Assembly (NCBI GenBank): GCA_023238725.1
Contig: CM041548.1
Location: 12,334,752 to 12,398,751, forward strand
Origin: Scortum barcoo
Taxonomy: Eukaryota; Chordata; Actinopteri; Centrarchiformes; Terapontidae
Direction: 5' to 3'
DNA: 64,000 nucleotides
Positions 51,901 to 63,250 of the stretch are shown piece after piece; position 1 is the first letter of the stretch; each line of letters opens with the position of its first letter. The notes under the pieces are model-generated. The model worked only from the letters and a program-made list of their open reading frames with translations, made no database searches and was not told the DNA's origin. The translations under genes were made by a program, and so were the position numbers.

Positions 51901-54900
51901 ATTTAGGGGTAAACAGTTGCCTTGAAACCTTTTACTGTGACTAACAGCCCACTTGAAGTCTTAACCATATCTTTATTTGGCAACGCAGTCAACGTTAAAT
52001 AGAGACACGGAGCTAAACAGCAAAGATACATGAAGAGGACGAGGTTGGAGAGTTAGCACACATGGAGATGAACGCAGTCTCTAAGTGAGCGTCTCTCTAG
52101 GCTATTACAACACCCTGGATCACTTCGTGCACACATTAAAAAGAGCCCTGCGAGGAGTTGGAGGCACTAAGAGCATTCAAGTGCATTTAGGGAGGCCTGG
52201 GGGGAGAAATGTTTCCCCTGCTTTCTTCATTTTCCTGCATTAGGAATGACTTCTCTCCCTCTCTCTTTCTCACACAGAGAAAATGTAGTTCCCTCTCTCT
52301 TTCTGTGCACACATACACACTTCTGCGCTTCACACATCCCCCTCCCCCTCCGTCCATACCACTCCACTTAATATGTGATATCATTATGGTTACATGGAGT
52401 GCCGCACTTAATGGGGCCAACAGAAGGAGAAGACTGGAGCTGAGAGAAGAGATTACTAAGAGCGCTACTCTACATGTGGATGGAGAGGACAAAGCGATGG
52501 ATAGATTAAGGGACAGAGAGAGAAAGTTATCAACTGGTAAAGAGAAAAAGTTTTATCGAGTAAATTTTTTCTAAAACAACTGATTGAAAAGAGACGTCAA
52601 AACCACTTCAAAAGGTCAAAGTAACTGAATGTTTTTGCCAACCACAGCATATAATGTGGGTTTTAAAGTGAATGGAGGAGGTGATGAATTACCTATCTTT
52701 GATGGTTTTAATTCTCTCCCCAATTCACATTAAATATTGACATTTCATTATGTCCTACTATAAAACATTACGACACACACCAATCTGAATCATTACAAAA
52801 CGTCACTTCATTTCCTTTGGGAGACACGTCTCAGCAGTGATGTGGCAACACATTAGCGCTGAGACAAAGCACTCCAGGTGGGCGTAACTTTCGTAAGCCC
52901 CCCTGCTCTGGTATGATCATGGCTGGGGGTGACTCACTATGCACAGCAGGTTAACAGTTTGATAAGCAAACATCCCTGCTGTTAGGTAGAGCAGCAGGGA
53001 CATTGATCGTTAAGCTGTAAATCCAAACTTTTTGTTTTGCTGTGATCAATAACTAGATTATGCCAGTGTTTCCTAGCATGGGTGGCCACAGCTTAGCTTA
53101 TTAGCATTGAATTACTTTGGTGCTCATGGGTGTGACGTGATTAGATATGGCACTATATGGTGACAGATCATTCACACAAATGAGGCAATGCTGCCCCCCA
53201 GTAACAAAAGCACAATCTTCTGGTACAAGATTAAAATTATGCAAATTTTACAAGCCAGGAGGCTGCAAACAGGATCAAATACTGGAGTCACGTGACCCAT
53301 AAGAGTTATCCTCTGCAACTTCACTGATCACCTAGTGGGTAAATCATTATAGATGCATGGTGATGGGGACAAGCATTGTTCAAGCTTGTAGATTTTCATT
53401 TTAAATTCTTAAAATAAATAGTTTATCCAAAAGATAGAAAAAAAGGATGAAATGATAGAAACTGTTCTGCAATAGTGTGGCACTGAAAACCAGCCGGGTT
53501 TGTGGGAGCATCATTTAGCTTCAACTGTTGGAACAAGAAGAAACTTAATGACACTAATCTAAAGGTTTAGAGGTTGAAGTGATGGCGATCGAGGAGTGGG
53601 TGGTGCACTGGTTGTCTTTAACTAGCAGTAGCTTTAGGCTAAGCTTGCAGACATAATCACAGTGCATCTCAGAAGCAGCACAGGGATGCACACAGTTATG
53701 CCCCTTTTCCACTAGTACCTAAGGCTCGGCTCGCCTCGACCTCGACCTCGACTCAGTTTAGGTGGTTTTCCATTACAATAGAGTACCACCTTAGCGTGGG
53801 TAATGGGTCACCATGGCAACGCATGGCCGAAACTCCAACGACATCATTTGTTATGCGACACAAACACGAAATGACTACGGAGCAATGGAGGCCACCAGAC
53901 AAAGAAATGTCTGCACCTCGTCGTTGCTCCGCGGGGCTGATTTCTGTGCAGCCATCTCTGATCGTGTTCGTTGTTGTTATTGCGTTTTAAAAATGGTGCG
54001 TTGACTCTTATGAACGAGTCGCTCTCCCGACTCATCTAGTGACGCATTCAGGCCCTGGCCTGGCCAATCAGTGGCCTGCCTGCCGACGACGTCACATTTT
54101 CGGCTCGACTCAGCTCAGCTCGCTTGGAACCCCGGCCGAGTATTTTACTACGAAAGTACCTGGTACCAGGTACTAACACATAATGGAAACGCTGGTGACA
54201 AACCGAGGCGAGTCGAGTCGAGTCGAGTTTGAGTCGAGTAGGTACTAGTGGAAAAGGGCCATTACACAGACATGGTCACAGAACTTTACATTGGCTTTTA
54301 GAACATTTCTCCTTTAGGAATGTGCTGCCATGCTGTTGAGCTCTGTGCACTGGAGGTTGCTTTAAACATGCAAAACACATTTAACTACATTTTCTACATA
54401 AAACAAAAGAAGAGACCTTGATTCAACAGCGCTCTCTATACATAATATAGAAAACTCTCCATATCATACATTCAGATGTTACATATATATGTCACAAAAG
54501 CTCCTCTCTCCCTTAAAAAGGGGAGCCTCTAATTACAGCGAGTGTACAGTGTGAGTAATAGAATAAGAAATTCACGAGTTAACAGTGAAAGCTGTACATA
54601 TATAATACATATAGAAGATTGGGGGTTGAGACTGTTGAGTATGTGAGCTGTGTTTAGATGTGCAAATGAGTGTCATACCAGCATTTTCGGAGAGGGAGGA
54701 GAAGTCCTCTCTGGGGTAGGAGGCCGAGGGCTGGATGAACATCCCCTCGTCAAATCCCTCCTCAGGCTCTGGTGGAAAGTTGTACACAAAACGTCGTGTG
54801 GTGGTCTGTTTTTTCCTCCGCCCGCTTCCAGCCGCAGGATCTGGTGCTTCTCGCTTTATTGCTGCGGGTGCTGCTGCAGCGCCGCCTGTGGCCGGCTCGT

Positions 54901-57900
54901 TCCAGACGAATACCTGCATCTGGCCGCTCGCTGCCCGCGTTTCATTGGTCTCTGCTGAATCGGATGAGTTGTCGTTGTGGTGGCCCCAGTTACCAGAGGC
55001 TCCAGGGGTTATGAGGGCACAGCTCTCGCCCTCGCCCCCAACCACTGTCACCTCTATATCGCTGTTCTCCTCCTTCACCCTGCCACCTTCGTCTTCTTCC
55101 TCCATTACGTCCTTTCCTTGGCTGTTGCTGGCCTTGATCGACAGCTTTGACAGGATGCTTGTGGCCCAGAAGTTGCTTGGCTTCCGGTCCGGCACCCTCT
55201 GTCCCTCTTTGGCAACCATTTGCCTCTTGTTGTAGTCCACCACAACAGAATCAGGAGCCTCCTGCTTGATGCTGATATTCAGGGCGTCTTTTATAAAAGC
55301 CCTACATGAGTGAACGACTTCTGTCATTTGGAGGTAACTAGCAACAGACATCACCTCAATGGCATTTTGGCTTGTGAGCAGCAGATTCCCAGAGTAGAGA
55401 AAGTCGAGGATAACGGAGAAGCCCTGCACAGCAGCAACATCCAGGTGCGTGACTGTGGCCTGGTCCTGGGCCTCGCCCTTGGTCAGACAGTAGAGGGTTT
55501 TGAAGTAGCGGCTGCCCGCCACCAGGATGTTTTTGTGTGCGCGGAACACCTGGCCCGAGACAACTATGTTGACGTCGCAGAGGATGCCACTTTTGCGCTG
55601 CTTGTCCAGCTCCTGGAGAAGCTGATAACAGTAGGAGTTCTCATTGGGCTTGTTGCGGTAGTCTTCCTCTGAGCAGTTAGTGGAGGGGCTGGTGTTGTCT
55701 GAGGGCCTCACCATCTCCTTTTATATGAAAGAGAGGAAGAAAGGGAAATATTATGGCAGAGGATCTGTGTGGCCACATGAGTAATTTGCAAAAAAGAAGC
55801 AAACAAGTGGTTATACACAAATAAAAGTTCCCTTCCTGCAACTCTGTCTTCACAAAAACACACACACACAGACATACACCCTGGGGGTTCCTGCTGTGAC
55901 ACTGACACACCTACCCTAGGGGTGAAACAGGTTTGACAGGCTTCTGTGATGGTGGAGGTGGAAAAGAGGCAATGAAAGGTGTGTTATTTTTAAGCTGGTT
56001 AGTGTTGCATAGCACTATGATCGAATCCTTTCCTCCATAATACAAAAAATATGACACTGGGTCAAATGACAGATCAAAGAATGAAAGACTCACAGATGAA
56101 AGACTCGAATATAAGATAAGAAAAAGACAAAAAGATCACTCTGTAGTTACACAGAAGGAGAAATCCACCCTAAATAGTGTTTAATTCTATCTTATTAGAC
56201 TGCAATGTTTAGTCAGTTCCACAAGCCATTGTAATCTATGGATTGCCTGTAAACTTTCACACAAAGTAGCTTGCCGATTTATCTTTAATTAATAATTAAC
56301 AACATTTTCCAGAATGCACTCCGACAACCCCAGAGAAGACATTCAAACTTTGAAATACATCTATTGAAACAGTGAGGAGTATGTTTTATCAATTTGAGAC
56401 TTTAGAGACTTTAGTTGTAGTGACACTACAGGCTATGTTTTGGTTTAAGACCTCTAGACAGAGACAGAGGTTTATTTCTTCACGATAAATGAATTCACTT
56501 CCTAGTTTTCCTTTAGTCATCACCTCTGAAGCTAGACTTCAAAAAGCAGATTCAAGATTTTACACACGTTTAGTTGCTGTGGAGTAAAATTGTGTATTGG
56601 AACTTGGAAGCTAGATGTAAAACGGGCCATAATTAGACCTGGAGGAGGGCCGACCAGTGTCCAAAGCAGGACACAACGTGGCTGTATGATGGGAGGGGAA
56701 CTGGCACAAGCATAGAACTACCCTGTAACAGCCCCCCTCACTCCCCCTCCTCTGCTCTCCCTGTACAGGGCAAAGGGCCAGACTGGTACGGAGCAGAAGA
56801 GAGGGGGGTATATACACATGCACAATATATGCACAAATACATGGCTTGATTTACATGAATATATGCATAGAGACATAGCCCAATAAAAAACAAAAATGCA
56901 CATACACTCTGCATGTGTAGAAGTCTACCTTACAGTTTTATATACTCCACACACACACACACGAAGCAGCATACATCTCCGGCTCATTTTAGAATTGCAC
57001 AGCAGATGTCCTAATCCAGAATAATTCACATTGCTCGAGCCCTGCATTTTTGCCCCCACCCACCACCATCTCTTCTGCGCACACATGCATGTACTCATAC
57101 ACACACACACAGAAACCAAGCTGCCTACACACACAGCTGGGGTTTCAGCTCGGGTAATTCAGATTAAATCCATTTCTCTGAGGTCCCCACCCAGCCCCCA
57201 CCCCTACTCCCTCCACACTGCAGCTCTTGTCCAGGGCAGGCTGGGCACACAGGATAGTATAGGGGGGCTTATCATCCTCTGTCACAGCTGGAGGGGGAGA
57301 GATGGAGAGAGATGGGATGTAATGAAATGAGAGGCGGAAGGAGGAAAAGACAGAGAGGGGGGGAAATTGGACGTACTTTAGAAGGCTAGAAGAAATAAAA
57401 GGGAGGACAGAAGGACAGAAAAATAATAAAAGACAAGATAGAAGAACTGGACAGCTCTGATGGAGAAAAAAGTATTAACAGAGCAGACAGAAATATGTGA
57501 AAAGATGAGAAATGGCTGAGCATAAAGCATAAAAGAGAAAAACCTGAAAAACCTGATAACACGCGCACAAAGAAAGAACGACCGAGAGCATGAGGCAGAG
57601 AGTGAGAGAGCGAGACCTTGAGCCTCAAGAAAAAGGGCGGAGGAGAGAATGTGGAGCAGAGGGGGCCAGAAAGCCAGCGCGACAGAGAGAAGGAGTTGGG
57701 TCACCCCATTTTAGCCTTTACAATAGCCCGTGTTCTCCCCGAGGCTCATTGTCCACTCACTGTGGGCCTTTGTGAAAGGGCTCGGCACTCACTCTCTTAT
57801 TACACAGCATCTCCCACCCGCGAGCAGAGAAAAAAGGAGCCAGGGCGCATGTGGGTGAGGCGAGGAGGATGGGGAGAGAGAGAAGACAATTTATTCCATG

Positions 57901-60900
57901 ATATACACATCAAAGCCTCTGGAGTGGCGTGGTCATCATGTTGAGTACTGTGGAGGAATATATTGGTGTAGTGAAGTGCAGGAGTGCTATCACAACAAGG
58001 GGAGATGTTTTTTGTGCTCTCCCCTTTTAATAAGTTTAGCGATAACAAGCTTTCAACTCACTGGGCTGACCGGAAGATGAATTATGTTTAGCATCCTGCA
58101 ACAAAAATGCCTTCAACCACCATCAAAAAAGATTCTGCGAGTTGAACAGAAGACAGAACCAATATGTTAGAAAGAAATGCCATAAAAAAAATTTGCGTTT
58201 ACAGACTCCTACTACCTGGGAGTGTGATCCCACCCCCGAACCCCATGACTCCCCACAGCTTTTATCCATTACACATAGTGAGGCAACAGGCCAGAGACGC
58301 AAGACTTCGCCTGGCAGTTCTGATACAAGTGGAGTGTGCGCACGCTCACTGGAGTCAGGCTAGGACAGCCTGGTACTGGATAAGTTGCTCCATACTGGCC
58401 TCATCAACAGCATCATCCTTTCTCCAGATGTGCCACGTGTGAGCTGGGAGCTTAGAGAACCAGCAGACCAACCCTGCACAGCAGATGCTGGAGGCAAAAA
58501 CCAGCTGGAGCCAAGAGAGAATATGTGGGGACAATATCAACCCCCCCCCACCACCAACACCATTACCCCTGAGTTGTGACGTGGCTGGGTTTTATCTGAG
58601 CCAGAGATGGTAAGGGAGGAAGAATGAAAGACAGAAGAAGAAAGAAAGTCCAAGAGGCCACTGGTAAAGAAGAATCCTTTGATCTGACAAGGATGCTTAA
58701 AAATCTACAGCAAATGGCCAATAAGAACCGCTTCACAGGTGTATTGAACAAACCAAGATGGTCATAAATTTGAGCTTATTGAAGCACTGAAGCAACAATG
58801 AGACACACCTCTTAACAGATCATGTGACACAGCACTGTTCCCATGCAACATAATGACCCTCTGGAGCCAGTTTTTGTTTACCTTTTAGGCGCACATTTGC
58901 CTCCGTCCCTTCACTCATTTACCCCCCACCCACCATCAAGCCGGTCCCGTGACCAACCCAGCCCTGAGGCCATCTCCACCGGTCTTTTGCTTACTCCCTA
59001 CATTTACTGTAAACTTCCCTCAACAAGCCCACCCCCTCACCCCAACCCCAACTCTTCACCCGACCCGTCTGTCCCCAGATGCTAGAACAATACCGCAGTG
59101 TGTGTGTTTGGCCCAAGGTGTGGGAGGGCTGCACTGAGTGTCTCCCGGCCTCCTAACAATGCTCTGACAGAAGAAGCAGAGACGAGGTGGGGGAGAAAAC
59201 GAGAGGAGGGTAGAGTCACTGACAGATTCAACAAGAAGAATTCTCCCTCTGGCTCCACCCCACCCCATTCCCCTGACCTGTGGCCCCCAATAAACATCCC
59301 ATCTATCTGGCAGACACCAGACTGCGATGGGTGGGTCCCCTTTTCCATTCGGTGAGTCTGAGTGTGCTGTTTGTCTTAACTTAAACGAGGGGGGATTAAA
59401 TTTACTTGTATAGGTCCCCCATATCTAAATTCCACACCTGAGCATCAATAAACCGTTGTGTTATCTTATCTTACACCCCATTAAGGCCAACACTGTGCAG
59501 GTAAAACATTCATTTGGCAGCTAAACTGAACCAGGCAACGTGGATCATCTAACGCAGCTTCATGAGACTCATCCTGGCCTAGCTTAAATGCAGTTTGGAC
59601 ATTGCAGGTTTGGAGAACTGCTGTCTGTATTACAGATGAAAATTACATTTACTATTGATGTTCAAAAAGAACAAGTGAAAGAGAGTGGGGAAAAAATGCA
59701 AAAGTGTCTGTGAGAGAGGGAAAGGGGGTGTATGGAGAGGCTAGCGGTGGAGAGAAATGAAAATGAAACTAACTATGCTGTAATTATGCAATGCACTCTG
59801 TTATGATTTATATGGGACTACTAGCTGAACAATAAAGTGACAACAAAGGATTTCTCTGACAACCACAGTTTGACATATAACCTTTTACCAATTGTCAAAG
59901 AAAAAAACTAGAAGGGAAAAAATTGACTTATCTCAGATGAGATATCTGATCTCATTTCATGTAAGGGAATTAACAGTTTACATTTGCCTAATCTCAACCT
60001 TTTACCACTGAGCATAGGGAACAATCCAAGCACAAGACCACGTCTAGAGAATTAAGGACAATGGCCCCCTTCTCCAAGGAGACCCACATTCACCACAGCT
60101 GCCCTGGTGTGCTAGGGCTAATTGAGTTAGCTTTAACGAATGCAGCAGAGGCCTGACTAACGTCAGGAATGGGTGAATAGAACAAGATGTTGCCTCGTAA
60201 CACCATAATTCCCCTTTAATGTACTGCTTCACAATGCTGACTTGCTTAACATACACTGCTGCTCATTATTCCAGCAGTATAGTATAGGGTGAAGATTACA
60301 GTTTTATTTAAAAGGTAGTCCTTAAGGAAATATCAAATCTGGGGAATATTAAAACAGTGGAAAACTGATTCAGTTCTCATTTCCAGTAGCACAGCAATGG
60401 GACTTCATCTTCCCAGCTCTATTCTACATGAGGAAATGGCCTGGATAACCTCTCAGTACAGTGTCTGGGGTCCTTGTTGCTAGGGAAAAGCCACACCAAG
60501 CCCCTAATCCAGTCCTCCTGCTCTTCTTACCAATTAGACATGTGTACAAGTTAGTGGATCACTTTAAGTCATTCTGATTAGTGATTGCGTGTACAAAGGA
60601 AGGAACTAAATGTAGTAGTGCAATCCTCTTCGCTCACAAATTAGAGTCAAATGGGACCCCGCGCCTAATTCCCCTGACAGCTCAGACCACTGTCAGGATA
60701 GGAGGTTGGCTGTAGCAATGTACAAGGAACAAGAAGTACTAAGATTAAAAAAATAAAATAAAATAAAATACAGGACTAATGGGAGAAATGCCCTTTGACT
60801 CCAGATTGTTCGGGCAACTATGCACACCCTGCTTTTATGAGATCTGTAGAAATGTCGTCTACACTGCAATAAAATTAATGAACCAATAAAAAGACCTCAT

Positions 60901-62905
60901 GCACATCAATGAAGACATAGCTCACCAAATATAAAACTGGCTCGCTTGTTTTGAATTAAAATGCATTCATTATACAGATACTGTTGATAACTTTAAGCCT
61001 ACCTCAAGCGTAAACTAACCAAATAGCCTCTGTGTGCCAATTAAATATAGAGTATGTCTTCAGTCTTGCGCATACAGGATGGAGCCTTAATCATAAGATA
61101 CGTCCCAAAGAGACAACACTAGGTCCCTTTAATCCAGAAATATGTGGACGACAGTGTCAGGTGATGCCATGTCATTCTATTTACTGACATCTATTTCACT
61201 CATTCATGCCTGTTCAAAGGGGCTGCATATGGCCCAGGCGAGCTGTCAGCCTCCAGGCTATGTGATTTACTCCCCTCCTCTTGTCCAGCCACACAAGTGA
61301 CACCATCTATGGATTTTGGGGGGTCATTCTAGCACAATGCCTCTAATTTAGCTCCCCAAAGGGAGGAGGAGGAGGTGGGAGGAGGAAGAAATGCGCCAGA
61401 GGTCACCCGGGACTGCGAGCCAGCAGATCCGCATGAGAGGCCAAGAGGAGGAGGAGGAGGTGGGGGGTTGGGTTGGGCTTGGTAGGGGTGCGGTTCCCCA
61501 AAGGCTGATAGGGTTGAGCCCTTGCCATTGTGTGACCTCTAAGCAAGCTAGTAATCAAAACAGCTGCTGATGCAACAAAAGGGTGTGCTGTACAGTGTGC
61601 ATCAGAGAGAAAAATAATAATCAAAAGTATCCCACAAAACGCCACCACTGTGAATGACTTATTAATGACTTTTCAAAATATAATCATGTCATTTGTGACA
61701 TCCAAACAATGTCTCCTATAAATGAAGCCCCTAGCAGGTGTCACACTGGAGCAGGTCTGAACGTATAACTTCACTAATGAGTACACACATACACACAGAC
61801 ACACATTTTTAGACATTAACTCTAAATTCACTCTCACTCTAGATTCACTTGCACTGAGATGTGATGTTTTCGTTTTCTTCCCTCTCGGTCAGTAACTGAG
61901 TTAGTCGACATTAGACTCGCTCGGGGTTTTCCACCGCCGTCCCTGGCACATCCTCCTCTGGCGGCAGGGCGAAGCTGCGAGCGGCTAGCCGGCTAAGCTA
62001 GTCAGCTAGCACAGGTTAGCAGGGCTAGCTAATCAGCCAGGAGGAGGAGGAGGGGTTGTGGGAGCTTAGGTAATGGCCTATTTTGTCAAAAGTTGTAAAA
62101 AAATAAATAAATAAATAAATAAAAGCCCTTATGGAGCGGATAAAAACACCTGCTATAATAACGCACGGCGGGAGCGAGTGCTGGACAGGTGTTTTAATTT
62201 AACGTCGCGTCGGTGACCACCGCGGACTCGAGTTAGCGTTACCTGTTTGGTGGGGTCGTTCCTGCCGTGCTCAGACGACAGGTGATGTCTCAGCAGCAGG
62301 GCCCGCTTGTAGCTGCGACTGCCTTTAACGAGCTCGTCGCTGTTCTTAGTGGCAATGTCGTGGCACCATGAGCAGGACATGAGCCCGGTCTCCTGGCAGA
62401 ACCGGAGCCACGGGAACTCCTGCAGCCACGACGCGTGAAACAACGAGTGTTTCTGCAGCAGCGTCTGCGGTCTCATCTCGACCCCCGATTTCCTGGACGC
62501 CGCCTCGCCACCGCCTCCCTGCTCCTCCTGGCCGCCGGTGCTGTCCGGACCGCTCCCCGCTGTCAACCCGTTCCCCTCCCCGGAACCGTCCTCGGCTTCC
62601 ACGGAGCGGTCGTCGCCGTCCCCGGCTGCCCAGCTGCCCCCTTCCGGGTCCTCTTCCTCCTCCGCCTCGGGCTCCGTGCTGTCGCTGACGGACCCGGCGC
62701 CCTCCGCTCTCTTCTGCGAGGATCCCTTCGCCCCCAGATCCCGGTCCTCCTCCTGATCCGGCCTGTTCCCGTTAAACTGTCGGTCTTGACAGGCCGGGGC
62801 CTCCCAGCTGTTACAGTTCCCCCCACCGATACCGCTGGAGCCCGTTAACCCAGCTAATCCACCTCCTCGGAAAGCCAGCGACCTGCGGTTTCTCTCACCG
62901 GACAT
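45688..62905 (-). CDS. zbtb10: zbtb10: BTB and C2H2 zinc-finger transcription factor
   Basis: Five coding exons on the minus strand with GT-AG borders and matching phases: 62243-62905, 54679-55717, 48938-49003, 46841-47016 and 45688-45980. Predicted length is about 745 residues; human ZBTB10 is about 870. Order: a Gly/Ser/Glu-rich N-terminus; a TTF/BED-like Cys2-His2 module (about residues 170-217); a BTB dimerisation domain (about 249-367); three SUMO-type motifs (IKQE near 372, VKEE, IKRE); C2H2 fingers at 602-622 and 630-650; and a degenerate Cys-rich finger at 658-683. An acidic tail follows. The protein is nuclear and ZBTB10 is known as a repressor at GC-rich/Sp sites. Finger 2 spans the exon 4/5 junction. 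A missing base after CADS throws the acidic tail out of frame. Identity is secure from the BTB and finger sequences. Confidence 0.94.
45981..46840 (-). other. zbtb10: zbtb10 intron 4
   Basis: 860 bp. Most of it is a copy of the teleost non-autonomous repeat (46058-46370); the remainder is AT-rich. Confidence 0.85.
46058..46370. mobile_element. non-autonomous teleost repeat, copy 3 (in zbtb10 intron 4)
   Basis: Same modules as 10304-10770: 'gccagttagcttagcttagc', 'ggacagagccaggctagctg' and 'gagctaagctaac', with degraded inverted ends (ttctgggaaata at left, tttccctaaatgtcaaac at right). Shorter and more diverged than copy 1. Confidence 0.65.
46841..47016 (-). CDS. zbtb10: zbtb10 coding exon 4 (C2H2 fingers)
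   Basis: 176 bp, acceptor ttcag at 47018-47017, donor gtgaga at 46840. It reads [20 protein letters not shown], the complete first finger (C-x2-C-x12-H-x3-H), the linker SGVRSF and most of finger 2, ending KRHSL. Very close to human ZBTB10. Confidence 0.95.
47017..48937 (-). other. zbtb10: zbtb10 intron 3
   Basis: 1921 bp. No gene or clear repeat family seen. A T(16) run lies near 48147 and a short (TA)n run near 48592. Confidence 0.8.
48938..49003 (-). CDS. zbtb10: zbtb10 coding exon 3 (66 bp)
   Basis: A short exon with acceptor cccag at 49005-49004 and donor gtaag at 48937, phase 1 in and out. With the split codon it reads [20 protein letters not shown] then EN. The ESWEN end matches the human sequence just before the finger exon (ETWENG). 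Confidence 0.85.
49960..50330. mobile_element. teleost interspersed repeat ending in 'gttgtagccct'
   Basis: It contains the modules 'gtgataaattaattgttaga', 'agcctctcgaatgtgaagat', 'ggttgaacaaaacaagacat', 'gaagatgtcaccatggactc' and the end 'gattagttgtagccctacgc'. I recognise this order as an abundant percomorph repeat. Non-coding; superfamily not assigned. Confidence 0.65.
52800..53000. promoter_or_regulatory. candidate conserved element in zbtb10 intron 2
   Basis: Non-repetitive, balanced composition, no coding potential, and free of microsatellites. It contains 'gggtgactcactatgcac', with an AP-1-like TGACTCA. Conservation was not tested. Confidence 0.25.
53699..54261. mobile_element. PIF/Harbinger-like MITE (563 bp) in zbtb10 intron 2
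   Basis: Terminal inverted repeats: left TGCCCCTTTTCCACTAGTAC, right end read inward TGGCCCTTTTCCACTAGTAC, continuing into CT(C/G)GACTC-rich subterminal repeats on both sides. Both ends are flanked by TTA (53696-53698 and 54262-54264), the 3-bp target duplication typical of PIF/Harbinger elements. It has no transposase; the open frames inside are short and unmatched. A 20-bp perfect palindrome sits at 54155-54174. Confidence 0.8.
54679..55717 (-). CDS. zbtb10: zbtb10 coding exon 2 (BTB domain)
   Basis: 1039 bp, phase 0 in and phase 1 out; donor gtatga at 54678. It encodes [14 protein letters not shown], then the BTB fold ([40 protein letters not shown]) and linker SUMO motifs IKQE, VKEE and IKRE, ending FSSLSENA plus one base. 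The acceptor is a tandem AAGGAG, so a leading Glu may be included or skipped. The Met just after it could serve as an alternative start. Confidence 0.94.
60360..60730. promoter_or_regulatory. candidate conserved element in zbtb10 intron 1
   Basis: A non-repetitive stretch with several ATTAG/CTAAT words (60492-60500 region, 60533-60538, 60577-60583, 60665-60670), as is common in developmental enhancers. No coding potential. Conservation was not tested. Confidence 0.3.
62098..62124. repeat. (AAAT)n microsatellite
   Basis: About six AAAT units about 120 bp downstream (in transcript sense) of zbtb10 exon 1. Confidence 0.93.
62243..62905 (-). CDS. zbtb10: zbtb10 coding exon 1 (N-terminal region)
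   Basis: ATG at 62905-62903, then 221 codons to the donor gtaacg at 62242. It encodes [16 protein letters not shown], acidic Glu/Asp/Gly-rich spacers, and a conserved module with [13 protein letters not shown], a CSWC pair and a C-terminal HHLSSEH. This is a C-x2-C...H-x5-H pattern like TTF/BED-type fingers. The exon ends phase 0 at DPTKQ. It is GC-rich and lies in a CpG island. Confidence 0.9.
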
Positions 62906-63250
62906 TTTTTTTCCTCTTAATATATATTACAATCTTCACTTTCTCAATAGTATCCTCTTCCCGACTAAAAAAAAGTGTTTCTGTGGGATGTGTTTTCCGA
63001 AAGAGATGGACCGTCGTCGTTTCTTTTCTCCGCCGTGGCCCTCCCGGTGAGAGTATGTAGGTTATGCGGAAATAAATAAAGGTTTTAAACGCATAATGAA
63101 TTTCAGGGTTCTCGCTGCGTCCGCGCAGGCCCCGCAGAGGTCGAATGGCAACGACTTTCCTCCCCACAATGCACCTCGAGCAGGGAAAGGGGGGGGGTGG
63201 ATTGGCGAGGGGGAGGCGGCTTTTAAAGGAAGATGGGGGTGCTGTTGATC
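62906..63250 (-). promoter_or_regulatory. zbtb10: zbtb10 5' UTR and promoter region
   Basis: DNA directly upstream of the zbtb10 ATG, CpG-rich at 62990-63240 and continuous with the GC-rich exon 1. No TATA box was recognised, so the transcription start is not fixed. A CpG-island promoter is usual for ZBTB genes. Confidence 0.55.

Larger units (their letters stand above)
49004..54678 (-). other. zbtb10: zbtb10 intron 2
   Basis: 5675 bp holding a CA run (49193-49213), a repeat of the 'gcagccct' family (49960-50330), a possible old repeat fragment near 51110-51220, a candidate regulatory stretch (52800-53000) and a Harbinger-type MITE (53699-54261). No additional exon with a ZBTB10-like product was recognised. 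Confidence 0.75.
55718..62242 (-). other. zbtb10: zbtb10 intron 1
   Basis: 6525 bp between the N-terminal and BTB exons. It holds purine-rich blocks (57290-57680), candidate conserved stretches (60360-60730, 61190-61380), G-rich repeats (61360-61475), a cluster of gctagc words (61983-62035) and an AAAT tract (62098-62124). No extra exon recognised. Confidence 0.75.

Noticed and set aside
53191..53206. CTCF-like string on the minus strand (actggggggcagc)
   Set aside because: About 11 of 14 positions fit, and the match depends on a G run.
54735..55235. 166-codon plus-strand open frame
   Set aside because: Antisense shadow of the zbtb10 BTB exon; the sense strand has the recognised protein with proper splice sites.
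62435..62848. 137-codon plus-strand open frame
   Set aside because: Antisense shadow of the GC-rich zbtb10 exon 1.
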